Below are positions 22,121 through 31,523 of a DNA stretch of 64,000 bases, one piece after another. Origin of the DNA: Brevundimonas sp. SORGH_AS_0993 (lineage in GTDB: Bacteria; Pseudomonadota; Alphaproteobacteria; Caulobacterales; Caulobacteraceae); the NCBI RefSeq assembly GCF_030818545.1, contig NZ_JAUTAH010000001.1, positions 501,001 to 565,000 of the forward strand, read 5' to 3'. The notes beneath the pieces are model-generated. The model was given only the letters and a program-made list of their open reading frames with translations, was not told the origin of the DNA and did not search any database. A program made the position numbers and the translations under genes. The first letter of the stretch is position 1, and each line of letters starts with the position of its first letter.

Positions 22121-22885
22121 ATGACGGTCCCGGCTTCCAGCCAGGACACCCCCGCGTCGGGCGTCGCGGGGCCGCGCCATGTCGCCATCATCATGGACGG
22201 CAACGGACGCTGGGCGAAGGCGAGGGGGCTGCCCCGCGCCCTGGGCCACCGTGAAGGCGTTCAGGCTCTGAAGCGGACCATCCAGGGGGCGTCGGCCCTG
22301 GGCATCGACTGTTTGACGGTGTTCGGCTTCTCCACCGAGAACTGGAGCCGACCCGAGGACGAGGTGTCGGACCTGATGGGTCTGGTCCGGACCTATGTCG
22401 CCAGCGATCTGGCCCGCCTGGAAAAGGCCGGAGTTCGGCTGCGCGTCCTGGGCCGACGCGAAGGACTGCCCGCCGATATCGCCCGGATCATCGAAAAGGC
22501 CGAGGCGCAGACGGCGCACAATGATCGGTTCCTGCTTCAGGTCGCCTTCAACTATGGCGGCCGGGCCGATCTGGTGGACGCCGCGCGACGCCATGTGACG
22601 CGGATGCTGGCGGGCGAGACGGACGCCCCTCTGACCGAGGCTACGCTTGAGGCGGGGCTGGCCACGGCGGGATCGCCGCCGCTGGACCTGATCGTGCGCA
22701 CCTCGGGCGAGCAACGGCTGTCGAACTTCCTGCTGTGGGAAGCCGCCTACGCCGAACTGGTGTTCCAGGACATCCTGTGGCCCGACTATGGCCCCAAGGC
22801 GCTGGCCGACGCGGTAGAGGCGTTCCGCCAGCGCGAACGTCGCTATGGCGGTCGGACGGCAGAGCCGGCGGCGGTGTCGGCCTGA
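22121..22885 (+). CDS. uppS: Isoprenyl transferase (undecaprenyl diphosphate synthase)
   Basis: Condenses isopentenyl diphosphate with an allylic primer to form the C55 carrier lipid of peptidoglycan and O-antigen; 254 aa. The catalytic signature IIMDGNGRWAKARG with the essential Asp is at about residues 25-38. FGFSTENWSRP is near 68-78, and the C-terminal RTSGEQRLSNFLLW with the IPP-binding Arg residues near 195-208. Its TGA overlaps the cdsA ATG, so the two steps that supply lipid precursors are translationally coupled. Confidence 0.97.
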   Translation: MTVPASSQDTPASGVAGPRHVAIIMDGNGRWAKARGLPRALGHREGVQALKRTIQGASALGIDCLTVFGFSTENWSRPEDEVSDLMGLVRTYVASDLARLEKAGVRLRVLGRREGLPADIARIIEKAEAQTAHNDRFLLQVAFNYGGRADLVDAARRHVTRMLAGETDAPLTEATLEAGLATAGSPPLDLIVRTSGEQRLSNFLLWEAAYAELVFQDILWPDYGPKALADAVEAFRQRERRYGGRTAEPAAVSA

Positions 22886-23703
22886 TGCCGGTCAAGCCGC
22901 GCGACATCGCCTTGCGGGCGGCATCCGCCGTCGTGCTGGCACCGGCGGCGGTCGCCGCGACTTGGGTCGGGGGCGTCTGGTTCCTGGCCCTGATGACGGT
23001 CGCCAGCGTAGTCCTGGCGTTCGAATGGGCGGCCATGAGCGCGCCACACGCCCGGCGTGTCATGGGCGGGGCCGTCACCTTCGGCATCGTGGCGGCCGTG
23101 TTCAGCGCCTATTTCGGCGCCATGTCCGTGGCCTTCGTCATGCTGGTGTTTGGCGCAGGGGCTGCGGGCGTCTATGCGCGCAGCCGGGGACAGCAGGCGT
23201 TGGACGCCGCCTATGGGGTGCTCTACCTGGGCTGGCCATCGGTGCTGCTGATCTGGCTGCGCGACGGCGTCGATCCTGTCGGACTGCACTGGACGGTGCT
23301 GGTGTTCGCAGTAGCCTGGTCGGCGGACATTCTGGCCTATCTGGTGGGATCGACGCTCGGCGGGCCCAAGCTGTGGCCACGTTTTTCGCCTAACAAGACC
23401 TGGTCGGGATTCATCGGCGGCATTCTGGCCGGTGCGGTCGCGGGCGCGGTCATGACTATCTTCGTCGACATGGGGCGGCTGACCGTATTCTGGGGGGCTG
23501 TGCTCGGCCTGGCCGGCGCCCTGGCGACCATGGCCGGAGACCTGTGGGAATCGGGGCTGAAGCGTCGTTTCGGCGTCAAGGACGCGGGCAACACCATTCC
23601 GGGCCATGGCGGTCTTTTGGACCGGGTGGACGGGCTGATGTTCGCCGTGGTCGTAGTGGCCGCCGGGCGGCTGGCGGTTCTGTTGCTGGAGCGGGCAGCT
23701 TGA
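22885..23703 (+). CDS. cdsA: Phosphatidate cytidylyltransferase
   Basis: Makes CDP-diacylglycerol from phosphatidate and CTP, the branch point of phospholipid synthesis. It is a 272-aa polytopic inner-membrane protein. The family signature is visible at the C-terminus: [19 protein letters not shown], then [15 protein letters not shown], with catalytic Asp residues. [12 protein letters not shown] lies around 168-179. ATG 22885 overlaps the uppS stop and fits the usual family N-terminus. Confidence 0.95.
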   Translation: MPVKPRDIALRAASAVVLAPAAVAATWVGGVWFLALMTVASVVLAFEWAAMSAPHARRVMGGAVTFGIVAAVFSAYFGAMSVAFVMLVFGAGAAGVYARSRGQQALDAAYGVLYLGWPSVLLIWLRDGVDPVGLHWTVLVFAVAWSADILAYLVGSTLGGPKLWPRFSPNKTWSGFIGGILAGAVAGAVMTIFVDMGRLTVFWGAVLGLAGALATMAGDLWESGLKRRFGVKDAGNTIPGHGGLLDRVDGLMFAVVVVAAGRLAVLLLERAA

Positions 23704-24896
23704 TCCGGCGGCGCGTCACGGTGCTGGGCTCGACGGGCTCGGTCGGGTCCTCGACGCTTGACCTGATGGCGCAGGCGGAAACCTCGGGCGCGGGAACGTT
23801 CGAAGTCGAGGCCCTGACCGGCGGCGCCAATATCGCCAAGCTGGCCGAACAGGCGCGGCGCTGGAAGCCCAAGGTGGCCGTAACGGCCGATCCCGCGCGT
23901 CTGGACGATCTCCGCGACGCCTTGGCCGGGACCGACATCGAGGCGGCGGCCGGGGAGGCGGCCATCGTAGAGGCGGCCGTGCGCCCGGCCGACTGGATCA
24001 TGGCCTCCATCGTCGGTGCAGCGGGTTTGAAGTCGGCCTGGGCGGCGGCGGGAACCGGCGCGATCCTGGCTTTGGCGAACAAGGAAAGCCTGGTCTGCTG
24101 CGGCACCGCCTTGATCGAGCGGGTGGTCCAGGCGGGCGGTCGGCTGATCCCCGTCGATTCGGAGCATTCGGCCATTTTTCAGGTCTTTCCGGCCGAGGCG
24201 CCCGAGCGGGTCGCCAAGTTGATTCTTACAGCTTCGGGCGGGCCGTTTCGGCAGACCCCGCGCGAGCAGATGCACGCCATCACGCCGGAACAGGCTGTCG
24301 CTCACCCGAACTGGAGCATGGGGGCCAAGATTTCGGTCGATAGCGCCACCATGGCCAACAAGGGCCTGGAAATGATCGAAGCGGCCTATCTGTTCGGAAT
24401 GCCGGCCCAGCGGATCGATGTCGTGGTGCACCCCGAATCGATCATCCACAGCCTTGTGGAATATGTGGATGGTTCGACCTTGGCCCAGATGGGGCCGCCG
24501 GACATGCGCACGCCCATCGCCTGCGCCCTGGCCTGGCCCGACCGCATCGCCTGGTCGGCGCCCAGGCTGGACCTGGCGGCGCTGGGGCGGCTGACGTTCG
24601 AGGCGCCGGACGTGGGCCGCTTTCCCGCGCTGGATCTGGCGCGTCAGGCGCTGACGGCAGGCGGGGCGGCGCCGGCGGTGTTCAACGCCGCCAACGAGAC
24701 GGCGGCTTTCGCCTTCCTTGACCGCAAGCTGGCCTTTCTCAATATTGCCGCAGTCGTCGCCGAAACCCTTGAGCGTGCGACGAAAGCGGGGACGGCTTTC
24801 GGCTCCGGAGACGCCTGCAACGCGGCCCTGTCGGTCGATGCGGAGGCCCGCCGGTCGGCCCGGGCCTTCATCGCCAAGCTTGCGAACGCGGCCTGA
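23700..24896 (+). CDS. dxr: 1-deoxy-D-xylulose 5-phosphate reductoisomerase
   Basis: Second step of the MEP isoprenoid pathway, forming 2-C-methyl-D-erythritol 4-phosphate with NADPH; 398 aa. The NADPH site [15 protein letters not shown] is at about residues 8-22. The active site includes [10 protein letters not shown] and [11 protein letters not shown] (Asp/Glu metal ligands, about 147-157), with the substrate-binding ASGGPFR downstream. The TTG at 23700 overlaps the cdsA stop by four bases and gives the usual length. It provides precursors used by uppS two genes upstream. Confidence 0.95.
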   Translation: MIRRRVTVLGSTGSVGSSTLDLMAQAETSGAGTFEVEALTGGANIAKLAEQARRWKPKVAVTADPARLDDLRDALAGTDIEAAAGEAAIVEAAVRPADWIMASIVGAAGLKSAWAAAGTGAILALANKESLVCCGTALIERVVQAGGRLIPVDSEHSAIFQVFPAEAPERVAKLILTASGGPFRQTPREQMHAITPEQAVAHPNWSMGAKISVDSATMANKGLEMIEAAYLFGMPAQRIDVVVHPESIIHSLVEYVDGSTLAQMGPPDMRTPIACALAWPDRIAWSAPRLDLAALGRLTFEAPDVGRFPALDLARQALTAGGAAPAVFNAANETAAFAFLDRKLAFLNIAAVVAETLERATKAGTAFGSGDACNAALSVDAEARRSARAFIAKLANAA

Positions 24897-24920
24897 TCGG
24901 CCAGGGGAGACGACTTTCGA

Positions 24921-26138
24921 ATGCTGGGCGTATTGGGTCAGATCCTGATCTACATCGTGCCGTTCCTGCTGGTGCTGACCTTCATCGTCACCATCCATGA
25001 ACTGGGCCACTTCCTGGTCGCGCGCGCCTTCGGGGTGAAGGTCGATCGGTTCGCCGTCGGTTTCGGCAAGGCGCTGTTCAGTCGCACGGACCGGCACGGC
25101 ATCGAATGGCGGCTGGGTTGGCTGCCCCTTGGCGGCTACGTCAAGTTCTCGGGCGATCTGGACGCCTCCAGCGTACCGGATCAGGCGGGACTGGCGGAAC
25201 TGCGGCAGCGCGTCGTCGGCGAACATGGGCCGGGCGCCGAGCGTGACTATTTCCATTTCAAGCCGGTATGGCAGCGCGCCCTGATCGTGGTCGCGGGGCC
25301 AGCGGCCAATTTCATCCTGGCCATAGCCATCTTTTCGATCAGCCTGATGGGGCTGGGAAAGGTGATCGTCCCCGCGCGGGTGTATCAGGTTCAGCCCGAG
25401 ACCCCGGCCGCCGCCGCCGGCTTTCGACCCGGCGATCTGATCACCGCCATCGACGGGCGAATGATCGAGGACGGCTCCGAAGTCAGCCGCGCCGTCATGC
25501 TGAGCGCGGGCGACCCCTTGCGGTTCACCGTCGAGCGCGGCGGGCGAACCGTCGTTCTCACGGCGACACCCCAACGTCGGCTGCAGGACGATCCCATCGC
25601 CGGCCGGGTCAAGGTGGCCCAGATCGGCCTGATGATGCGCCCCGCCGCCACAGACATCCGCCATGTCCGCTATGGCCCGATCGACGCCGTGGCTGGTGCG
25701 GTCGGCGAAGTCGGGGACACCATCGGCGCGACCCTGACCTATCTGGGCCGGATGATCACCGGTCGGGAATCGGGCGATCAGCTGAGCGGCCCGTTGGGCA
25801 TCGCCAAGGTCAGCGGCTCCCTGACCAATGCGGTGGCCGAGGTCAGCCCGGACGCCGGGGCCTTCGCGCTGAACCTGTCGGTGACAATGATCCGCCTTGC
25901 CGCCATACTTTCGATCGGAATCGGCTTTCTAAACCTGTTGCCCATTCCGGTGCTGGACGGCGGCCATCTGCTTTTCTACGGCTTCGAGGCTGTGGCGAGA
26001 AGACCCGTTTCGGCCCGGTATCAGGAGATGGGCTATCGCGCAGGTCTTGCGCTTCTGGCGGGATTTATGTTGTTCGCGACGTGGAACGACCTACAGAAGC
26101 TCAACCTCTTCCAATTCCTCGGCGGGCTCGTCTCGTGA
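24921..26138 (+). CDS. rseP: Site-2 protease RseP family zinc metalloprotease
   Basis: Intramembrane protease of 405 aa (named MmpA in Caulobacter). The zinc motif HELGH is at residues 26-30 in the first membrane helix. A PDZ domain spans about residues 155-225 (AGFRPGDLITAIDGR). The third metal ligand motif NLLPIPVLDGGHLLF lies at about 335-349, followed by the last helix. Family members cut membrane-bound anti-sigma factors or polarity proteins. It sits directly before bamA, as in most Proteobacteria. Confidence 0.96.
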   Translation: MLGVLGQILIYIVPFLLVLTFIVTIHELGHFLVARAFGVKVDRFAVGFGKALFSRTDRHGIEWRLGWLPLGGYVKFSGDLDASSVPDQAGLAELRQRVVGEHGPGAERDYFHFKPVWQRALIVVAGPAANFILAIAIFSISLMGLGKVIVPARVYQVQPETPAAAAGFRPGDLITAIDGRMIEDGSEVSRAVMLSAGDPLRFTVERGGRTVVLTATPQRRLQDDPIAGRVKVAQIGLMMRPAATDIRHVRYGPIDAVAGAVGEVGDTIGATLTYLGRMITGRESGDQLSGPLGIAKVSGSLTNAVAEVSPDAGAFALNLSVTMIRLAAILSIGIGFLNLLPIPVLDGGHLLFYGFEAVARRPVSARYQEMGYRAGLALLAGFMLFATWNDLQKLNLFQFLGGLVS

Positions 26139-26155
26139 GCCGACGCCAGCCCCCG

Positions 26156-28600
26156 ATGGTTTTCAGAATGAACGACATGACCTCTCGCGCCGCCGTCCGA
26201 CTGGGCGCCCGTTCCAGCCTGCTCGCTCTCGCCGTCGCGGCGGGCTTCACCGCCCCGGCTCTCGCGCAGAGCGCGCCCGTGCAGCCGACCGTCGCACCTG
26301 CGCCCCCGGCCGCCGCTCCGGCAGAGGCGACCCCTCACGTTCAGGTGGCCGCGCCCCAGCCGATCACCATCAACCGGATCATCGTGCAGGGCGCCCAGCG
26401 CATCGACCAGACGACGGTCCTGTCCTATCTGCCGATCCGTCCTGGCGACGCCGTCGACGCCTCGGTTCTGGACGTCGCGGTCCGCACCCTGTCGCGCACC
26501 GGCCTGTTCGCCGACGTTCAACTGGGCGTGCAGAATGGCGACCTGATCGTCCAGATCGTGGAAAACCCGATCATCAACCAGGTGGTTTTCGAGGGCAATC
26601 ACGCCCTGTCGCAGGACAAGCTGAACAAGGAAGTGACGCTGAAGCCGCGCGGCATCTACACTCGCGCCAAGGTTCAGGAGGATGTCGGCTCCATCATCGA
26701 ACTGTATCGTCTGCAGGGCCGCATCTCCGCCACCGTCACGCCCAAGCTGGTCCAGCTAGAGCAGAACCGCGTCGATGTGATCTTCGAGATCAACGAAGGC
26801 CCCCAGACCGGCATCAGCGCCATCAACGTCTTGGGCAACAAGGCCTTCTCCGATGGCGACGTGCGTGGCGTGATGGTCACGGAGAAGTCCCAGTGGTGGA
26901 AGTTCTTCTCGAACAACGACAACTACGACCCCAACCGCCTGGAATACGATCAGGAGCAGCTGCGGAAATTCTACACCAACCGCGGCTACTACGATTTCCG
27001 CATCATCTCTTCGGTGGCCGAGCTTCAGCCCGACAATCAGGCGTTCGAAATCACCCTGACGCTGAACGAAGGCGACAAGTACAATTTCGGCAAGATCAAC
27101 GTCGTCACCCAGAACGACCGACTGAACGCGGATTTCCTGAAGGCGCTTGTGCCGATCCGCGAAGGCCAGTTGTACGAGAGCGACAAGATCGAGCAGGCCG
27201 TAGACGCCCTGACCTTTGCGGCGGGCTCGGCCGGTTACGCCTTCGTCGAGATCAATCCGACCTATCGCGCCAATCCGGAGACGGACACGGTCGATGTGAC
27301 CTTCAACGTGTCGGAAGGGCAGCGCGTCTATATCGACCGCATCAACGTCGTCGGCAACACCCGCACCATCGACCCGGTCATTCGTCGGGAACTCCTGCTG
27401 ACGGAAGGCGACGCCTATAACCGCGCCCTGATGGAGCGATCACGCAACAATCTGCGGGCGCTGGGCTTCTTCAAGGACGTGAAGGTCGCCGAAGAGCGCG
27501 GCAGCGCGCCCGACCGCTCGGTCATCAACGTCAATGTCGAGGAACAGCCGACCGGCGAACTGTCCGTCGGCGCAGGCTTCAGCTCGGTCGATTCCTTCAC
27601 GGTGAACCTTGGCATTTCGGAGCGGAACTTCCGCGGTCGAGGCCAGAACGTGGTCGCCCGTCTGGAGTGGGGTTCGCTGCGCCAGCAGGTCGATTTCCGT
27701 TTCACCGAGCCGAAGTTCCTGGGCCGCGATCTGCGCGCCGGCTTCGACCTGTTCCATTCGCGCTACGATCTCAGCCGGTATTCGTCCTACGATTACAGAT
27801 CCACGGGCGGGGGCTTGCGCCTGTCCTATCCGCTGAACGGCAATATGTTGCTCAGCACCCGTTACTTCCTGAAGTCGGACGAGATCATCGTGCCGTACGG
27901 TTACTGCGGCGGCGTAGGCGCCGGGTCGTCGGCCCTGTGCGATCAGATCGGCAGCTATATCAACTCGTCGATCGGCTACACGCTGCAGATCAACTACACC
28001 AACGATCCGATCCGCCCGACGCGCGGCTGGGCGGGTTCGATACGTCAGGACCTGGCCGGTCTGGGCGGCGACGTGAACTATGTGAAGACCGAGGCGGACG
28101 CCAGTTGGTACTATGGCATCACGCCCAACTGGGTCGTCAGCCTGCAGGGTTCGACCGGCTATGTCAGCGGCTGGAACGGCGATCCAATCCGCATCAACGA
28201 CCGCTTCTTCAAGGGCGGCAACAGCTTCCGCGGCTTCGAGACCGCTGGCATGGGTCCGCGCGACCGCACCACCACCGACGCCCTGGGCGGTAACTTCTAC
28301 GCCATCGGCACGGTGGAGCTGACGGTGCCCAACTATCTGCCCGAGCAGTATGGCATCAAGACCTCGCTCTTCGCCGACGTCGGCACCCTGGGCGTGCTGG
28401 ACGACCGCTACAAGCTGACGGCGACCGGCGCCCCCAACGCCAATATCGCCGACGAACTGTCGCTGCGCGCCTCGGCCGGTGTCAGCATCCACTGGAAGTC
28501 GCCGATGGGGCCGATCCGTTTCGACATCTCCAAGGTCCTGTCCAAGGAAGACTACGACAAGACGGAATCCTTCCGTTTCTCGACGTCGACCCAATTCTAA
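26156..28600 (+). CDS. bamA: Outer-membrane protein assembly factor BamA
   Basis: Central component of the BAM complex, which inserts beta-barrel proteins into the outer membrane; 814 aa from ATG 26156 (ATG 26168 is equally possible). A signal peptide ends near ALAQS. Five POTRA repeats follow at about residues 70-465, starting ITINRIIVQGAQRIDQT. The C-terminal 16-strand barrel begins near GELSVGAGFSS. The conserved lid-loop motif is seen as KGGNSFRGFE near 686-695, and the chain ends in the typical phenylalanine (STQF). Confidence 0.96.
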   Translation: MVFRMNDMTSRAAVRLGARSSLLALAVAAGFTAPALAQSAPVQPTVAPAPPAAAPAEATPHVQVAAPQPITINRIIVQGAQRIDQTTVLSYLPIRPGDAVDASVLDVAVRTLSRTGLFADVQLGVQNGDLIVQIVENPIINQVVFEGNHALSQDKLNKEVTLKPRGIYTRAKVQEDVGSIIELYRLQGRISATVTPKLVQLEQNRVDVIFEINEGPQTGISAINVLGNKAFSDGDVRGVMVTEKSQWWKFFSNNDNYDPNRLEYDQEQLRKFYTNRGYYDFRIISSVAELQPDNQAFEITLTLNEGDKYNFGKINVVTQNDRLNADFLKALVPIREGQLYESDKIEQAVDALTFAAGSAGYAFVEINPTYRANPETDTVDVTFNVSEGQRVYIDRINVVGNTRTIDPVIRRELLLTEGDAYNRALMERSRNNLRALGFFKDVKVAEERGSAPDRSVINVNVEEQPTGELSVGAGFSSVDSFTVNLGISERNFRGRGQNVVARLEWGSLRQQVDFRFTEPKFLGRDLRAGFDLFHSRYDLSRYSSYDYRSTGGGLRLSYPLNGNMLLSTRYFLKSDEIIVPYGYCGGVGAGSSALCDQIGSYINSSIGYTLQINYTNDPIRPTRGWAGSIRQDLAGLGGDVNYVKTEADASWYYGITPNWVVSLQGSTGYVSGWNGDPIRINDRFFKGGNSFRGFETAGMGPRDRTTTDALGGNFYAIGTVELTVPNYLPEQYGIKTSLFADVGTLGVLDDRYKLTATGAPNANIADELSLRASAGVSIHWKSPMGPIRFDISKVLSKEDYDKTESFRFSTSTQF

Positions 28601-28629
28601 CCGCGGCCTAGTCGTCGCAAGAGGATAAA

Positions 28630-29235
28630 ATGAAAGCTCTGATCATCGCGGCTGCGGCCGCCGCTTCGCTTATGGCCACGGGCGCCAACGCCCAGCAGGC
28701 CGCCGCCCCGACAAACCCGGGTCCGGTCATCCCGGGCGTCTGCGTCTATTACAACGCCCGCCTCCTGGCCCAGTCGTCGGCCGGCCAGGCTGTGGAGACG
28801 CGCATGCAGCAACTGGCCCAGGAAGTTCAAGGCGAACTGCAGCCCTACGCCACCGCCATTCAGACCGAGGCGCAAGCTCTGCAATCGGCCGGCGCCAGCC
28901 TGCCCGCCGACCAGGCCAACCAACGCCGTCAGGCGCTGCAGCAGCGCGTGCAGGAAGCCCAGCAGCTGGAAGCCACGCGCGAGAACGAACTGCGCTATAC
29001 GCTGGGCATGCAGCGGCAGGCGATCACCACCGCCGTTTCGCCGATCCTGACCGCCATCTATCAGGAAAAGGGCTGCGGCCTGCTGCTGGACCGCGAAAGC
29101 GTCTTCATGATGAACCCCGCCATGGACGTGACCGATCTGGCGATCCAGCGCCTGAACACGGCCCTGCCGACCCTGAGCTTCAACCGCATGCCGGTTCCGG
29201 CCCAGCAAGGTCAACAGCCCGCGGCCGCCAACTAA
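28630..29235 (+). CDS. skp: OmpH/Skp family periplasmic chaperone
   Basis: A 201-aa exported protein between bamA and lpxD, the usual place of skp. A signal peptide (MKALIIAAAAAASLMATGANAQ) leads into a Gln/Glu-rich coiled-coil of about residues 55-125 (ETRMQQLAQEVQGELQ and on) typical of the tentacles of Skp, which carries unfolded outer-membrane proteins to BAM. Sequence identity within the family is low; the call relies on coiled coil, length, signal and context. AAGAGGA precedes the ATG. Confidence 0.85.
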   Translation: MKALIIAAAAAASLMATGANAQQAAAPTNPGPVIPGVCVYYNARLLAQSSAGQAVETRMQQLAQEVQGELQPYATAIQTEAQALQSAGASLPADQANQRRQALQQRVQEAQQLEATRENELRYTLGMQRQAITTAVSPILTAIYQEKGCGLLLDRESVFMMNPAMDVTDLAIQRLNTALPTLSFNRMPVPAQQGQQPAAAN

Positions 29236-29242
29236 GGTCGAC

Positions 29243-30256
29243 ATGCCCGACGCCCGCTTCTTCGAGACCCTGCCGCCCCTGACCGTCGCCGCCCTGGCGG
29301 CCCAGATCGGCGGCGAGGTCGAGAGGGGCGGGGATCGGCTGATCGCATCGGTCGCGCCCCTGTCCTCGGCGGACGGGGGCGCGATTGCGTTTCTGGGCGA
29401 TCGCAAATTCGCCGCCGCCCTGGCCGCGACCCAGGCGGGGTGCGTGATCGTGCCGCCGGAAGCGGTTCAGGCCGCTCCTGCGCAAGCCGCCGTCATCGTG
29501 TCCCGCACGCCCCAGGCCGCCTGGGCCATGGCGTCCTTGCGACTGCACCGGCCATTGAAACTAGACAGGGGCATCGCGCGATCCGAAGCCGTCGAAGACG
29601 ACACAGTGGTCATCGAGCCGGGCGTGGTTCTGGGGGAAGGTGTGCGGATCGGGCGCGGAACCCGAATCTGCGCCAATGCGGTGATCGGACCGGGCGTCCA
29701 GATCGGCCGCGAGTGCGTCATCGGCCCGAACGTCAGCGTCGCCTTCGGCCTGATCGGCGACCGGGTGAAGCTATACGCCGGGGCGCGGATCGGGGAGGCC
29801 GGCTTCGGCGCCACCGGGACCGCGGCGGGCGCCATGGACATTCCTCAGCTGGGCCGCGTCATCCTGCAGGACGGGGTGACGGTGGGCGCCAACAGCTGCA
29901 TAGACCGCGGCGCCTATGACGACACCATCATCGGCGAGAACACCAAGATCGATAATCTGGTCATGGTGGGCCACAACTGCGTCATAGGCCGCAACAATCT
30001 GATGGCGGCCAATACGGGCATTTCGGGTTCCGTGACCAGCGGCGACAATGTCATCTTCGGCGGCAAGGCGGGCATCGGCGATCACATCGCCATCGGCGAG
30101 GGCGCCCGGATCGCGGCCGGCGCGGGGGTGTTGGCCGACATCCCGGCCGGAGAGACCTGGTCGGGTTATCCGGCCCGTCCGATCCGACAGTTCTTGCGCG
30201 AGACGGTCTGGCTCGCCAAACAGGCGTCTTCGAAGAAGGCTCCGAAGGAATCATAG
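29243..30256 (+). CDS. lpxD: UDP-3-O-acylglucosamine N-acyltransferase
   Basis: Third step of lipid A synthesis, adding an N-linked hydroxyacyl chain; 337 aa. The N-terminal uridine-binding domain (residues about 1-110) is followed by a left-handed beta-helix of hexapeptide repeats (VVIEPGVVLGEGVRIGRGTRIC and on). The catalytic His lies in NLVMVGHNCVIGRNN at about residue 250. The C-terminus contains a short helical extension. Two bases separate it from fabZ. Confidence 0.97.
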   Translation: MPDARFFETLPPLTVAALAAQIGGEVERGGDRLIASVAPLSSADGGAIAFLGDRKFAAALAATQAGCVIVPPEAVQAAPAQAAVIVSRTPQAAWAMASLRLHRPLKLDRGIARSEAVEDDTVVIEPGVVLGEGVRIGRGTRICANAVIGPGVQIGRECVIGPNVSVAFGLIGDRVKLYAGARIGEAGFGATGTAAGAMDIPQLGRVILQDGVTVGANSCIDRGAYDDTIIGENTKIDNLVMVGHNCVIGRNNLMAANTGISGSVTSGDNVIFGGKAGIGDHIAIGEGARIAAGAGVLADIPAGETWSGYPARPIRQFLRETVWLAKQASSKKAPKES

Positions 30257-30258
30257 GG

Positions 30259-30735
30259 ATGAGCGACACGACGGCTGTCGAGGACAGGATCGATTACGCC
30301 GAGGTGATGCGGCGCCTGCCGCACCGCTATCCTTTCCTGCTGGTGGACAAGGCCGAGGCCTTCGTGCCCGCGACCTCTATCGTGGGCATCAAGAACGTCA
30401 CGCACAACGAACCTTTCTTCCCCGGTCATTTCCCTATCGATCCAGTCATGCCGGGCGTGCTGATCGTCGAGGCCATGGCCCAGACCGGCGCGCTGCTGAT
30501 GTCCAAGACCCTGGATGTGGCGGTGGCCGACAAGGTCATCATGTTCATGTCCATCGACGGCGTGCGCTTCCGCAAGCCCGCACGGCCCGGCGATCAGCTT
30601 CGCATGGAGGTCAAGGTGATCCGGGCGCGGGGCGACGCCTACAAGTTCCGGGGCGAAACGTTCATCGACGGCAAGCTGGCGGCCGAGGCCGAATTCATGG
30701 CCATGGTCGTCACGGTGCCGGAGCCGGCCGCCTGA
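30259..30735 (+). CDS. fabZ: 3-hydroxyacyl-[acyl-carrier-protein] dehydratase
   Basis: Hot-dog-fold dehydratase of fatty acid elongation, 158 aa. The catalytic His is in FFPGHFPIDPVMPG and the active-site Glu in VLIVEAMAQTGA; the N-terminal LPHRYPFLLVDK is also diagnostic. It competes with the lipid A genes for 3-hydroxyacyl-ACP, which explains its usual place between lpxD and lpxA. The TGATG overlap couples it to lpxA. Confidence 0.98.
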   Translation: MSDTTAVEDRIDYAEVMRRLPHRYPFLLVDKAEAFVPATSIVGIKNVTHNEPFFPGHFPIDPVMPGVLIVEAMAQTGALLMSKTLDVAVADKVIMFMSIDGVRFRKPARPGDQLRMEVKVIRARGDAYKFRGETFIDGKLAAEAEFMAMVVTVPEPAA

Positions 30736-31523
30736 TGGCCGTCCACCCCACAGCCGTCGTCGATCCGACCGCCCTGCTGGCCGAGGACGTCGCGGTCGGG
30801 CCGTGGTGCGTTGTCGGGCCTAACGTCACCCTGGGGCAGGGCGTTCGTCTGATCAGCCACGTCGTCGTCCAGCAGGACACGACGGTCGGCGACGGCACGA
30901 CCATCCATCCGTTCGCCGTCATCGGCGGCGATCCCCAGCACAATGGCTACAAGGGCGAGCCGGTGCGGCTGGAGATCGGGTCGAACAACGTCATCCGCGA
31001 ACACTGCACCTTCAATCGCGGCACGCCGCAGGGGACGGGCGTGACCGTCGTGGGCTCCAACAGCCTGTTCATGACCGGCGCCCACGTCGGTCATGACTGC
31101 GTGGTCGGCGACCAGGTGGTGATGGCCAACAACGCCACCCTGGGCGGCCACGCCCAGATCGGCGGCAAGGTCTTTCTGGGCGGCCTGTGCGCCGTGCATC
31201 AGAACGGCCGCGTGGGTCAGGGCGCCATCATCGGCGGGCTGGCGGCGGTGACACGCGACGTTATCCCCTATGGATCTGTCTGGGGCAATCATGCGCGGCT
31301 GCGCGGCCTTAACCTGATCGGGCTGAAACGCAAGGGTTACGGCAAGGAGCAGGTCCGCCGGCTGCTGGCCGCTTATCGAGAGTTGTTCGAGGGTGAAGGC
31401 GAGTTCGCCGGCCGGATCGAAGGGGTGGCGGAACGGTACGCCGACCTGCCCGAGATCGTCGAGATCATCGCCTTCATCCGAGACGGCGGGCGGCGACCGT
31501 TGTGCCTGCCAAACGCGGAATGA
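30735..31523 (+). CDS. lpxA: Acyl-ACP--UDP-N-acetylglucosamine O-acyltransferase
   Basis: First committed acylation of lipid A synthesis; 262 aa, usual length. Hexapeptide repeats of the beta-helix start at HPTAVVDPTALLAEDVAVG. The catalytic His is in TGAHVGHDCVVGD (about residue 120), and GNHARLRGLNLIGLKR leads into the C-terminal helical domain. ATG 30735 overlaps the fabZ stop. Its own end overlaps lpxI by four bases (ATGA). Confidence 0.97.
   Translation: MAVHPTAVVDPTALLAEDVAVGPWCVVGPNVTLGQGVRLISHVVVQQDTTVGDGTTIHPFAVIGGDPQHNGYKGEPVRLEIGSNNVIREHCTFNRGTPQGTGVTVVGSNSLFMTGAHVGHDCVVGDQVVMANNATLGGHAQIGGKVFLGGLCAVHQNGRVGQGAIIGGLAAVTRDVIPYGSVWGNHARLRGLNLIGLKRKGYGKEQVRRLLAAYRELFEGEGEFAGRIEGVAERYADLPEIVEIIAFIRDGGRRPLCLPNAE

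Noticed and set aside
25268-26155. A long upstream extension of bamA in the same frame.
   Set aside because: It overlaps rseP entirely, and the translated part is Arg/Pro-rich without domains. The BamA signal peptide starts near 26156.
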